From contig CM055882.1 of NCBI GenBank assembly GCA_029582165.1, forward strand, positions 15,447,001 to 15,511,000: a stretch of 64,000 nucleotides of DNA, given 5' to 3'. Of this stretch, positions 53,438 to 64,000 are shown one piece after another. The notes below the pieces were generated by a model that saw nothing but the letters and a program-made list of their open reading frames with translations, did no database searches and was not told where the DNA came from. A program made the position numbers and the translations under genes. This DNA is from Portulaca oleracea. Lineage: Eukaryota; Streptophyta; Magnoliopsida; Caryophyllales; Portulacaceae. Each line of letters begins with the position of its first letter. Positions within the stretch are counted from its first letter, which is position 1.

Positions 53438-54781
53438 GGGAAATTGGATTCCAATAATATGAACTTTTGGCCATATAAGACTTAATAATATGAACTTTTG
53501 ATTTGGTGATGAATAATATGAACTTTGACTGCGTTGCTTTGATAGTATGCCACCAGTTAAGTTGAATCAACTCGGTGGCGACGATAACGGAGGCATGTCC
53601 TAGTCAACTTTATTTTTGTCCACATCAGCCCCTTTCTCTCTCCTCTCTCTTTCTCTCTTTCTCTTTCCTCGTCATTCCCAGATAGTCATACACCTTTCTC
53701 CCTCCTCATCCTTCTTCTTATTTTCTTTTTCTTTCTCCTCTCATCACCAATCACCATTAACCCAGAATGGTTGTCGAGATTGATATCTGCTCTATACAAG
53801 ACAATCATACCAACCCAATAACCATATTCATATTGCTTTATACAAGACAATCATACCAACACACCCTTAGCATCTGAAACAACACACTCCCAATTAGCAT
53901 CCAATCTAGGCAAATCCTCGGTGAATGGGGGAATTCAATCACAGACTTGGACATTGATTCACTAGCACAGTGCGGTAGTTACTTGAGCCTTCAAGACCTC
54001 TCCAACATGGTCATGACCTGCAAATTGTTCAAAACTGTCGCTTATTCTGACTCCATTTGGCATCCTCTCTTCAGATTCTTTCTGTTTCTATATTTTGTTG
54101 AGGGGGCTTTTTCTTGGATTGGTGAAAAATTAACTTCCACCATCAATTTCAATTTCAAGGCTTACATGGTGGAGAAAGCTTTGTCGGTCCACAAGGCTCT
54201 GGATGAGGCCATACCGATTCGTCATTTGGCGAAGATCCATGAGGCGATGCGGTACTCGTCCTTGCCAGTGGGAATCGGGTCTGGTCGGTCCTTTGCCTCC
54301 CCGCCTGCGAGCTCGTCGACGACTGTGAATCTGCCGCCATGCCCGTCGTCTGCTTTTTGGTTGAAATTGGGTGTGGTTGAAATTGGGTGACAAAAATTAA
54401 AAATCTAATTGCAAGAAAAGGGGGGAGGGAGATAGAGAGAAAGCAATAATGGGGAAGAAGAAGAATAAGAAGAAGGAGGAGGAGGAGGTGGAGGAAGAAA
54501 GGTGTTGTCTGGGAATGACGAAGAGGAAGAGAGAGAAATAGAGGAGAGAGAAAGAGAGAGGAGAGAGAAAGGGGCTGATGTGGACAAAATTAAAATAAAG
54601 TTGACTGGACATGTCTCGGCCGCCACGTCATCCCACCACCGAGTTAAGTTCAACTTAACTCGGTGGCATACTATTGGGGACAACAAGGGGTCAAAATTCA
54701 TATTATTCATCACCAAATCAGAAGTTCGTATTATTAAGTCTTATATGGCTAAAAGTTCGTATTATTAGAATCCAATTTCCC
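53438..54781. mobile_element. Pack-MULE-type element, copy 2 (complete)
   Basis: A perfect 9-bp TSD AAATATTAA lies at 53429-53437 and 54782-54790. Both ends start GGGAAATTGGATTC and carry three spaced AATAATAYGAACTTT subterminal repeats. The TIRs run about 270-300 bp into a CT/GA-rich tract and are homologous to those of copy 1 (1-1468). The interior has no transposase but contains F-box and geranylgeranyl diphosphate synthase fragments in one ORF, so it is a Pack-MULE with at least two captured genes. Confidence 0.92.
53947..54390 (+). CDS. chimeric ORF: F-box fragment fused to a GGPP synthase fragment
   Basis: A 147-codon ORF inside the Pack-MULE. Residues 1-40 contain LSLQDLSNMVMTCKLFKTVA then YSDSIWHPLF, a typical F-box (SKP1-binding motif). 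Residues about 65-105 contain FKAYMVEKALSVHKALDEA then KIHEAMRYS, which match plant geranylgeranyl diphosphate synthases just before their first Asp-rich region. After that the synthase reading continues in another frame (SGNRVWSVLCLPACELV), showing a frameshift in the captured piece. The catalytic DDxxD motifs are absent, so no enzyme activity is expected. Whether the ORF is expressed is unknown. The F-box part alone could be expressed as a small SKP1-interacting peptide, but this is speculative. Confidence 0.7.
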   Translation: MDIDSLAQCGSYLSLQDLSNMVMTCKLFKTVAYSDSIWHPLFRFFLFLYFVEGAFSWIGEKLTSTINFNFKAYMVEKALSVHKALDEAIPIRHLAKIHEAMRYSSLPVGIGSGRSFASPPASSSTTVNLPPCPSSAFWLKLGVVEIG

Positions 54782-54790
54782 AAATATTAA

Positions 54791-55178
54791 AGTAGTTAAG
54801 ATCTTAATGCTAGTTTAGTCTGAATATTATGTGTTAGAACAACAATACGATTCTACGATCCGATCCACAATCCTATTTGAATTTGATAATCACTGCACAC
54901 ATTGTTAGCTTTAAGTTATATTAAATTTATACACTAACATACAATTTAATATATTGCTTCATTTTTTGTGAATATTAAGATTTTCACAATTGTAGAACTT
55001 TGTTGTTGTTTGCCTAATGTATTAGAATTTTACAATTCTCGATCTGAGTCTATGATTCCAATTCTAACTACCGATATTGATCCTATCTAGGATCCCGATT
55101 TTAACAACTTTATACGAGACTATTGACTATTATAAATATTTCTCGTAGGGTTAGTTCTGATAAACTAATTTTGCTAAA
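54791..55178. other. intergenic, no gene recognised
   Basis: AT-rich spacer between the Pack-MULE and the LINE. Confidence 0.5.
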
Positions 55179-55442
55179 TTCTATTATTGTTTTTTAATGA
55201 CAAAGTCAGAGGTTAAAATTGGGCTAAAGCCCTACAATCCGGAAATCACAGCATGTATTAATTCCCTGCACTAAAAGCATCCCCACATGGCCACATTAAA
55301 TCAATTACAAGAGAGAGAAAAAGAAAACCATCAAAATGTGTCCACTTTTCTATCATTCTCAGCCACAACCCCACCCCTTCAACAATGCATTTGCTTTTCA
55401 TTGGAAAATTTGGGGTATATCTTTGAAGTGCAGTGCAAGAGA

Positions 55443-58400
55443 TTATGGGGTGTATACTATTTTCTCCTTCCACAGTATACTCCAATTTGCAACACGCCAC
55501 CTCACTGCTTGTATTACCTCATCCATGTTCACCCTCTCATTCTCAAAAACCACTTTGTTCCTATGGTTCCATATTGACCATAGAATGGCAAAGACAAAAG
55601 CAATCCAGATTTTCCTTCGAATCTTGTTCCTTTGTTGAACACTCATCCAGATTTCATACATTTCCTTGAGAGTTGGTTGTTGCTGCACCTGTATGCCAAG
55701 ATCTCCCATCACCTTCTGCCAAACCCTCCATGCTTGTCTACACTGTACCAACACATGGTCTAATGTCTCAGCATTTTCACCACACAGAGGGCATACATCA
55801 TCATTCTCCTGAATCAGACCCTTCCTTTTTAGCATCGATCTGGTATTGAGTTTGCTAAGCAGAGCTAACCTGGTAAATAATTCCACTTTGGGTGGGGCAA
55901 TTTTCTTCCAAACAGAACACACCACCGAATCCACCATGGCACCTTCATTCTTCAAAAATTCTGCCCTTCTTACTATTGATTTAACAATAAAGCTAGAGCC
56001 ACCCAACCACTTAATCTTATCCATCGAGTCTTTTGTAGGATAGTTTCTTTGTAAAATTTCAATAAGCCTCAGCTCATCCTGCAGCTCGGTTGGGGTTAGT
56101 TCTCTCTTCCATGTAACTGCCCACCTCCAGGTTTCTCCTTCGAACCAGCCCATATCAAATATCATTCTCTTCTTCTGGGATGAAATCTTGAACAAATTAG
56201 GGAATGTTTTCTTGAGGCTTTGAGTCCCCGTCCATGGGTCCTCCCAGAATCTGATACTCTTGCCCTTCCCCAGCTCAATTTTGTAGAATTCCTTGAACGC
56301 TTCTTGGGCCTTTGAATGTTCCACTGCAACCTTCTTAATACTTGACCAAGGGCTTGGTAGTTTAAAGCTGTGCTCTGATGGAAGCAACCCTTCATCCTCA
56401 TGGATCGATTTCACTACTAATCTCCATAGTGCACCTTCTTCAGTGGCATAACGCCACCACCATTTAAATAAAAGAGCTGAGTTTTTCAATAGCAAATCTC
56501 CGACACCTAGCCCTCCCAACTCCTTTGGCTTTTGAACTTGCTCCCATCTAACTAGGGCATTGCAATTCTGTCCATCCTTGGCCGCCCAAAAAAATCTTTT
56601 CTGTATTTTTATAATCTCGGTTGCTACCGCCTTGGGCATTTTATACAAAGATAAATAATACAGCGGCAAGCTATTCAAAACAGCTTTGAGAATTACCAGT
56701 CTTCCTGCACGTGAAAGACAATTTGCCTTCCATCTCTGTAATTTATTCTGTATCTTCACAATTATAGGATTCCACGCCTCCTTCTTTTTCATATTCGCTC
56801 CCAAAGGCAGCTCCAGGTATTGTATTGGTAACTCACCTATACTGCACTGTAACATAGTAGCCATCCTATGTTTCCACTCCTGCCCTTTACCAAAGACAAT
56901 AAGATTTGACTTGGAGTAGTTTATGGTTAGACCCGTGAGGTCCTGAAAGCTCTTTAAAAAAGCTTTGATAGTAAGCAGCTGGTCTTCATCTGCCTTCGAA
57001 AAAATAAGGGTATCGTCCGCAAATTGTAAATGTGATACCCGCATTTTCTTTCTCCCAACTTGTATGCCCTCAATATGCCCCCTTTCCACGCCATTCTGCA
57101 ACATTTTGTTCAATATTTCAGCTACTAACACAAATAAAAAGGGGGATAGTGGGTCACCTTGTCTAAGTCCCCTTTCCATAATGAAAGGTTCTGTTGGGGC
57201 CCCATTCACCCAGTACAGGGATTCTTGCTGTCCTTAGGAATTTCGATACCCACGATATCCATTTGCTTCCAAAACCCATGTATGTCAGGACCTGCTCAAT
57301 AGCATCCCAATCAACTGAATCGTACGCATTTTGGAAGTTCAGTTTGAGCAAGACTCCCTCTTCCTTCTTTCTCCTTAGCTAGTTAACTACTTCATTAGCA
57401 ATCAAAGCACCATCAAGAACTTGTCGGCCTTCCACGAACGCAGATTGCACATCCCCAACTAGGCTTCGTAGTACCCCTCTTAGTCTCTTGCTCAGAATCT
57501 TGGAGATTATTTTATAGAGACTACCGACCATACTAATCGGTTTATAATCTCTAATCTCCACTACCTCCTTTTTCTTAGGGATCAAAGTCACCCAGGTGGT
57601 ATTTATAACGCCAGGGAATTCATTGTTATCGAAGAATTTCAGGATGAACTCTGTGAACTCATCTCCCACAATTTGCCAAAGGTGCTTGATGCATTTGAGG
57701 TTGAACCCATCGTATCCTGGAGCTTTATTTGGGTTACATTCGTTGATTGCTTCGAGAATTTCTTCCTTCGTAACTGGTAATTCCAGTTTCTGTCTCTCAG
57801 CCGACGAAAGAGTAGCTAGATTGAGGTTTGTGAGATCATACTTGAATTTTGGACTTCTCCTCTTGTACAACTCCCTAAAATGTCTTCTCACTTCGCTCCT
57901 TATTTCTTCCGCATCTGTAATCTCCCTCCCCTCAACCACAATTTTGGTGATCATTTTCTTCCTTCTCTTGATTGTAGCAAGTGTGTGAAAATATTTTGTA
58001 TTTTTGTCTCCTTCTTTCAGAATCTTGCACCTTGATTGTTGTCTCCACATCCTCTCTTTCCTTATCAACCACTTCGCCAACTGTGCCTGAACAGCTGCTC
58101 TCCGAGCTTTATCGCACTCATCAGCATGTCCATTCATGATTTTCCCATCAAGGCTTTTCACCTCTTCTTCCATGCTCTTAATTTTGGTATTTACGTTACC
58201 AAAAACTTCCAAATTCCAAACCTTCAAAGGTTTCTTTATGGCTTGCAACTTCTTATGTACTGGCATGTTCACCATCTCCACCCATTCCTTTTCAAACACA
58301 GCTGCAAATCTGGGGTCCTCAACCCATATATCCAACGATCTAAACGGGGAAGGTCCCCATACCGTGTCAGATGTTTTCATAATGATCGGAAAGTGATCAG

Positions 58401-59055
58401 ATAATTTCCTCTCTTTACAATACACATTTATCATTGGCACCCGATTGATCAAAGAACAATCAATTAGGACTCTATCGATTTTGCTCGCTGCATTAACTCT
58501 TATCCAGGTAAACGGTTGTTGTGTCGGGAAATCCTGTAGCCCAACATCGTGAATCATGTCCGCCAGATCTTTCATTCCCTGACTGATGACTCCTCCCCCT
58601 AGTCTTTCTGTTGGCTTCAAAACTTCATTGAAGTCGCCTATTACAATTAGCGGTATGCTAATATTCTGCTTTAGGCTTCTAAGCTCATTCCACACCGTCA
58701 ACCTGTCTTCCTGTTCATTAGGAGCATACACCAAACAAACTGCACATTTAATTTTGTCCTGTGAGAATTTACCTTCGATGCAAATCCATCTTTGACCCTT
58801 TCTGATGTTATAACATTTGACTTCTTCTTCTTCCCACATTAAGATCAGTCCGCCTGATCTTCCTTCTGCTTTTATATCTGTAAATCTGACATTCTCATTT
58901 CCCCACGTTTGCCGCAAGTTTCTCTGATTAAAGTGGTTGTGTTTCGTTTCAACCAAGCCCATGATATTCAGTATTTCCTTCCTTATGAGGTCTTTGATAT
59001 GTCTCTTCTTCTCCGTTGCCCGCAGACCCCGAACATTCCATGCTCCAATCCTCAT
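55443..59055 (-). pseudogene. LINE ORF2, endonuclease and reverse transcriptase, inactivated
   Basis: Starts at ATG 59055, directly after the ORF1 stop. Residues 1-230 are an AP-type endonuclease (MRIGAWNVRG, E36 in VETKHN, VIGDFNEV, LSDHFPI). Next comes reverse transcriptase, with NPNKAPGYDGF, LIPKKKE and DYKPISMVGSLYKIISKIL. TAG at 57379-57381 interrupts it. The continuation has LKLNFQNAYDSVDW, in which the expected catalytic Asp of motif A is Asn (AAC, 57339-57337). A one-base G insertion near 57209 shifts the frame. Then RQGDPLSPFLF and the catalytic FADD follow, and the protein ends with a zinc-binding zf-RVT region (CPLCGENAETLDHVLVQC). No RNase H domain is seen. The element cannot now encode an active enzyme. 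Confidence 0.92.
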
Positions 59056-60766
59056 TTAGAATGACAGGCTCGCACTTGAATTTGATATTACTTCCTTGAT
59101 ATGCTTCCTTGTTGATCTTGCTTTCTTTTTTCTCTCCTGCGCTTCCTTCTTGGATAGATTGATAAGAAATTTCAAAGCCTTCTTTTGGTTTCCTTTGATC
59201 AGTAGACCCACATCTCCCCCTTCAATCACTTGCTTTTCTGCTATTTTCCTGTTTGCCCTCTTTACTAGAGCCAAGTCATTATCTGCTATTTTCCTTGTCT
59301 TGGGATAGTATTTCTTCTCGGTTGCTGTGCAGTGGCACATTAACTAAGTTTAAAGTACCCATGCCTTCCAACCGAAGAGTCTCTGCCTTGTCCAGATCAT
59401 TCCCTGATTGGGCACTTCTAATGCTCTGGCTTTTATTTGCTTGCACGCCCAACCCTTCCACTACCTCCCTCCTTAAAGCCTGGACTTGGTTACTTACATT
59501 TTTAAGAATCCGCATGTAAGTGTTCTGATTTGTTGTATCATTAAATGCTCCTTGGACATCTCTCTGATTTCTCGAGCTTTCCGCTACCTCAGGCTCAACC
59601 ACTTTCACTGGCTGTTGATCTTCCTCTGATTTTTCCATTGCCTTTTCGTCTTCTGGATTCACCGTATTGGAGTCTTGAACGATTTCATCATCATTCTCAT
59701 CTCGAGCTCCCATTTGGAATGCTGGATTGTCAATCGTATTATAGCTTGTACTTCCTTTACCTCCATCCTCTTCTTCACTATCAGTATCGCCTGGATAGAA
59801 CGGTACGGAATTTCCTTGTTGTTGCAAGGTTTTGCTGGACGGTTGAAAAACAGAGAATACCTCCTTTACGACCACTCTGTATGAACAACTATCGATGTTC
59901 AAGCACAACTCTCCTTCTATTCTTTTAACTATCTTGGTGAGAATCATAGCTCTCATAGTCTCAAACTGCTCTGTGTTCATAATGCTTTCCCCCAAGCTTA
60001 GCAACGATCCCCATGGCTGCAGACACCTTTGGAAGTTTTCAAAGTTCCAGCCGTGCGGTGGGACACCCTGAATTTCAACCCAAACTCTTCTCGATTCACT
60101 AGTCTCATACACCGTCCATGGTCGAATGTCAATGAACCATTGTTGTAATTCGCTTGGGTTAGCCATCACATCCTGCACTTCTTCCACAGATGGTAGTGTA
60201 ATAATGTATTTGATGGCACTTAATGCTGTTATCTTTGAAACAGGCCCAAAGTTGTGAATTATACTCAAGGCCAACGTTTCTAGATTCCTTGGTTCTGCAC
60301 TTATGCATACAATGCTCCTGTTCAACCATTCTATGAACTCCTCATTCTTGCATCCTTCTACTGTGCTCAGCTTACTAAGTACCTCCTCATCTCCCTCAAC
60401 TCTCCTCTTCGGAATCCACACTTGCTTTCTCTTCTGGACTCGATTCTGCTGTTTTCTTCTTCTGCCTCTTTCCTCCGCTTCTGATACATGCAGTTTCATT
60501 CCTCTTAATATCTTGTTGTTCATGATCCGTATCCCTGCTTCCGCATCTCTTCCATTCCAATAATGTACAAAACCAAACCTCCCCCATGCTCCTCTTCTTT
60601 TGGGTATGAACACCTCTTTTATCTTCTCAAATCTTCCAAACACTCCCTTCAGACCATATTTATCAATTGACTCTGGTAAGTTCCCTACAAATATTGAATG
60701 GCTTCGCCGCTGTTGTGTTTCGGTTCTTCTTTCCTCAGCCCTCTCAATAGTTCGCCACCTTCCCAT
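59056..60766 (-). pseudogene. LINE ORF1, RRM-type RNA-binding protein, frameshifted near the C-terminus
   Basis: The main frame runs 60766-59279 (495 residues). Residues 24-95 form an RNA-recognition motif, with RNP2 IFVGNL at 25-30 and RNP1 GRFGFVHY at 62-69. A basic stretch follows, then a region resembling the DUF4283 domain of plant LINE ORF1 proteins (IEWLNRSIVCISAE, then WVEIQGVPPHGW). Around 59280-59340 the frame shifts into a second open segment that continues to TAA at 59056-59058. That stop is immediately followed by the ATG of ORF2. ORF1 proteins bind LINE RNA. The shift is near the C-terminus, so the RRM is untouched. Confidence 0.82.
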
Positions 60767-60886
60767 CTTTTACGGCATCAAATGAACTTACCAGAGGTCA
60801 GGGGTTCAAGGGCTGGTGAGAGAGGGTGAAAGAGAAAGAGAAAGAGATGAAGGAAAAGGGTTATTGACTATATTTCTATTATTGTT

Positions 60887-61315
60887 ATGTGCATACTTTT
60901 ATAACACATTAGAGAATATTGCCAAAATTGAGCTAATTATGAAGCATATATGATATATAGTTAGCTCATTAGTGATTGATAAAAGGATGCAAATGTATTG
61001 TGCATGGGCCCGTTTCCCAATCAAGTCCAGCCTTTTTAGTCTCTATATAGATTGTTATTACTCGAATTATAGGCAATGAGAAAAACACAAACTTGTAGTA
61101 GATTGATTTCAATCCCAATTACGCCCTATTTCATTAACAGTTGTTACCATTCTCAAATTTCAATTATTTGAATTTAACATTGAATCATTCAAGATAGATA
61201 TGACTTGAATCCAAGTAAAATGTTTTACCTTGATCTAATAAAGCAAAAAAAAAAAAGATGTTGTTACAATATGTTGTCCTCAAAAACAATATACATGTAC
61301 AAGTTCTAACTTTGA
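60887..61315. other. intergenic; 3' region of the GT14 gene
   Basis: AT-rich with no ORF. The part next to 61315 should be the 3' untranslated region of the minus-strand GT14 gene. Confidence 0.5.
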
Positions 61316-61960
61316 TTAAGGGTCAAATCCAAGCAATTTTGGAGCAAGTTGGAGTAGAGGTGTTAGTGTGTTGTGAAGAAATTTTCTAGCAAAAAGAAAG
61401 CATATAGACGTTACATTATCATTATACATACATTTTGATCCAAATCTAATACGATTGAGTAACTTTTCACTTATATCGTGCTTGTTATATTTACCTGGAT
61501 GAGGGCCATCAATTGACCAATCCACCCAAGTAATGCTTCTATTGGCAATCAATGTAGGGTAGAGCTTGTGTGCTATGGTTGGAAAGTAATGCTCATCACT
61601 AATGCATGGAGGAAAGCAATGTTCTTTAAAAATCAAATAATACTTCTTGTCAGATATCATATGTATGGCCAAATCTCGACCAAATTCAAACCATTGGTAG
61701 CCTTTCCGCCAATCATCATCGGTTATGTCAGGGGCCATGCTTTGGTTGTAACGCCCTCGACCACTCTTTCTAGGGTCGTCAACCGATCCTAGGAAGCTAA
61801 CCTTGGAGTTGATCAAGTGTGTGTAGATTGTGGAGAAATTGAAAACAGGAATGCATGACTCGGACAGCAACACAAATCTCTGATTGGAGAAATCCAATAG
61901 GGCATTGGCTAAAAGCCTTCTCTCTGCATCAATCAGTGATATACTCCCCCAAGTCACCTC
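61316..61960 (-). CDS. last exon of a GT14 core-2/I-branching-type glycosyltransferase
   Basis: The exon begins after an acceptor TTGCTTCATGCAG (AG at 61961-61962) and ends in TAA (61316-61318), encoding 214 residues. It starts EVTWGSISLIDAERRLLANA, then RFVLLSESCIPVFNF, GRGRYNQSMAP, WRKGYQWFEF, CISDEHYFPT, ITWVDWS and ICFLFARKF, and ends LGFDP. This is the C-terminal half of the plant GT14 (PF02485, formerly DUF266) family of Golgi type II membrane glycosyltransferases. An intron just before E-V-x-W-G is usual in the family. The exon is intact. The first exon, with the membrane anchor, is not seen up to 64000 and may lie beyond the window or be missing. Confidence 0.88.
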   Translation of the reverse strand, partial: EVTWGSISLIDAERRLLANALLDFSNQRFVLLSESCIPVFNFSTIYTHLINSKVSFLGSVDDPRKSGRGRYNQSMAPDITDDDWRKGYQWFEFGRDLAIHMISDKKYYLIFKEHCFPPCISDEHYFPTIAHKLYPTLIANRSITWVDWSIDGPHPGKYNKHDISEKLLNRIRFGSKCMYNDNVTSICFLFARKFLHNTLTPLLQLAPKLLGFDP

Positions 61961-61962
61961 CT

Positions 61963-64000
61963 GCATGAAGCAACCTTAGATATTTACTGATTAAATTTTT
62001 ATACTTGTTAGTATACTTCTTTTTCAAAAGCAAATTGGGGAGCACTAGCCCTGAATACTGATTTAAAGGTCCGTTATGTAATGTATATGTGCGAGTTATG
62101 TAATTTAACTGATGGATGGTTTGATAGTAGTAGGCCTTTTAAGCCTTCTCTCAATGTAATTTAACTGGTCGATGATCTCGAGGCCTGCTATATTAATTTA
62201 GAGGTGTTACTTAGGTGTGTCTGGGTATTGCTTTTTGTTGTAATAAGCAAATCATCGGTACAAATCCTTGTTGTGTGGCTAATGATCATTGTGGGCATAA
62301 AATTTATCGATCAACACGTGCTAAGCCTTTACTACAATTGTATTTGTTCTCTATCATTTTAAGAAAGCGTCTTTAACTTTCTGTTTTGAATAGTGGAATG
62401 ATTAAGTAAGCATCCTTGTTGTTGGCCTATGTTCCTAGTTGGTTGGATTTGTTGGTAGTTAACTTTGGTCTTTGGGTATCATTTCATTTGTTAGTGTTTC
62501 TTGGTCACTTGTTAAGGGATCATTTTGGTTGTTGTTTTAATGTGACTTTATTAACGCTTTGTATTGCATCTCCTTTATTAACTTGTCCATTTGATGGGTA
62601 TGACACATGCATATGACAAAGCTTCATTACTTATGTCTTGTCCATCTTAATAACTTTCTAAGTTGTATAACAATGAATATGATTATTATCACTAAAAATG
62701 ATATGGTCAGGGAGAGAATTACTTTAACAACACCCTCCAAGACCTTATTATCGACTGCATGAAACAGTCAGAAAACAAAATAGTATAGCTCTACGTTACT
62801 TTCTAAGGTCATATTCCACAGGTAAAATGGAAATGAAATAGTGGCCACAAATACGAAGCTAACACAATTTTACGTTGGTAGAGATGCTCCTCCTTATAGA
62901 AGCCATAGGATCCGAGATATATTGCAAGTAGGCCTAACAAAAATTGATCTGACCCGAACCCAGCAAAAAATTCTTGGTTTTTGGGCACGATTTCTCGACC
63001 GAAAATCGAAATTAACCAACCCCGAAAGACTTAGAAATTAGCGGGCACATCCCGACACGAACCCGAAACTATATGACCCGTTTCTCAAATCAATAAAAAC
63101 TAATGATTTTATACATTGATCATACTTTTTTCCTGTTTCAACTTTTCATTTTTGAACTTTTCACTCATAATTATAACTTTTATCTACCAAAATATGATAT
63201 ATTAGAGTTGTGCATACTTATTGCCTTTATTCTTCTTTATAATATTGACACATAACAAGGTAAAGTATTGTGAGCAATAAAAAGGGGCAACACAACCAAA
63301 ATGATAGAAATCCACTTATGACCCATAAACTCTAAGCAATACTAGGGCGGCCATAAGTAAGTAGATTTGCCTTTGAAATATATGTGGTCAGATAGTTGGA
63401 GGTTGTTCAATGAAACGATTCGAGTTTTAAAGAGCAGTGATAGATCTTGCGAGCTCGTTAATATCACCGATGCATATAGATCTTGCTGATCACTTTGAAG
63501 TTGAATAAGTAAACTTTTATTTAATTAGGATTGTGGTGTTAGGCAAAAATTTGATGTTTTACGAAGATTTGATGTTGATTTGAAATTATTTTGTGAATTT
63601 CTTTAAAATATTAAGTAACAAAAAATGTTGACGAAAAATATATCAGGTATTTGGTCAAAATCTCAATCGATATAAACTAAGAAGATAGAGGCATCGTGCA
63701 ATTTTAATATCAAAATTTCTAATAAAAATTGAATGAAAATTCTAATATTGTATTTTTATTTATATTTAAAAGGTTGTAATCAAAGAAGTTAATTTCTTAA
63801 TATCTTTGCTAGGTGCATGACTTGTATTTCAAGAATTATTAGTTAATTGATTTTTCATTAATATAATCAAATATTTTAAATAAAAATAGCCAAAATGATT
63901 AAAACGATGTACGACGTGTATTTCCAATTGAAATTATTGACTATTATACAACAAATGCAGTTCTAATAGATATTATTTTTCAAAATTAAGTGTAAATATT
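61963..64000. other. probable first part of the GT14 intron or intergenic DNA
   Basis: No GT14 exon is recognised here. The stretch 62930-63070 repeats ACCCGAA/CCCGACACGAACCCG-type words typical of transposon debris. The ORF at 62416-62616 is hydrophobic but lacks any recognised domain. The last 600 bp are AT-rich. Confidence 0.45.

Larger units (their letters stand above)
55192..60873 (-). mobile_element. full-length L1-type LINE retrotransposon
   Basis: A 13-bp TSD TTCTATTATTGTT lies at 55179-55191 and 60874-60886. The element reads on the minus strand: a short 5' UTR with GAAAGA repeats (60767-60873), ORF1 (RNA-binding), ORF2 (endonuclease, reverse transcriptase, zinc-binding) and a 3' UTR ending in a short A tract (T-run at 55190-55195 on the plus strand). 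It is full length at 5.7 kb, so it has not suffered the usual 5' truncation. ORF2 has one stop and one frameshift, and ORF1 has a frameshift near its end. Confidence 0.93.

Noticed and set aside
61568..61792. Plus-strand ORF over the GT14 exon
   Set aside because: Antisense shadow of the well-supported GT14 coding exon.

Overview
This is a transposon-rich stretch of nuclear DNA from a flowering plant, most likely a eudicot. The reasons are AT-rich intergenic DNA, introns with GT..AG borders, a Cassandra-type LTR carrying 5S rRNA sequence, En/Spm, Stowaway and Mutator-like elements, an L1-type LINE, and host gene families with plant-specific relatives (At4g08330-like, GT14). No species is claimed. 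Only three host genes are supported: a five-exon BORCS6/DUF2365-like gene on the minus strand (2522-5232), reconstructed here from splice sites; a small zinc-ribbon gene related to Arabidopsis At4g08330 (13989-14378, minus); and the last exon of a GT14 core-2/I-branching-type glycosyltransferase (61316-61960, minus).

Layout. 1-1468: a Mutator-like element (MULE) with very long inverted repeats carrying a captured mTERF fragment. 2522-5232: the BORCS6-like gene. 7675-7966: a solo Cassandra LTR. 8323-12872: a complete non-autonomous LTR retrotransposon with gag/protease only. 13989-17520: the At4g08330-like gene and its upstream region, which holds a receptor-kinase pseudogene broken by two short TIR elements. 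17907-19979: a MULE-like element filled with a 22-bp minisatellite. 20215-23823: a 3.6-kb solo LTR. 24024-33551: a complete but decayed CACTA (En/Spm) element with tnp2 and tnpA-like genes. 33555-38750: AT-rich intergenic DNA with MITEs. 38754-43586: a giant foldback element with about 1-kb arms and 22-bp repeats. 43613-44628: nested Stowaway and MULE-like elements. 44904-51202: a head-to-tail partial dimer of a third 22-bp-repeat element, interrupted by a second copy of the large solo LTR (45121-48858). 51413-52470: a small MULE with a 9-bp target duplication and a long hairpin. 53438-54781: a second member of the first MULE family, whose internal ORF fuses an F-box fragment to a geranylgeranyl diphosphate synthase fragment. 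55192-60873: a full-length L1-type LINE with a mutated ORF2. 61316-61960: the GT14 exon.

Most elements have boundaries fixed by target-site duplications (TSDs) read directly from the sequence: 5 bp for the LTR elements, 9 bp for MULEs, 3 bp for CACTA, TA for Stowaway, 8 bp for the hAT-like elements and 13 bp for the LINE. The two most interesting patterns cross element boundaries. First, several MULE-like elements share the terminal motif GGRWWATTGGATTCTAATAA, and two of them carry different captured host-gene pieces. Second, three otherwise different elements each carry long non-coding arrays of exactly 22-bp period whose units share an AGTG-NN-CA core, which resembles a transposon-specific protein-binding array. 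Both are inferences from reading the sequence and need computation.
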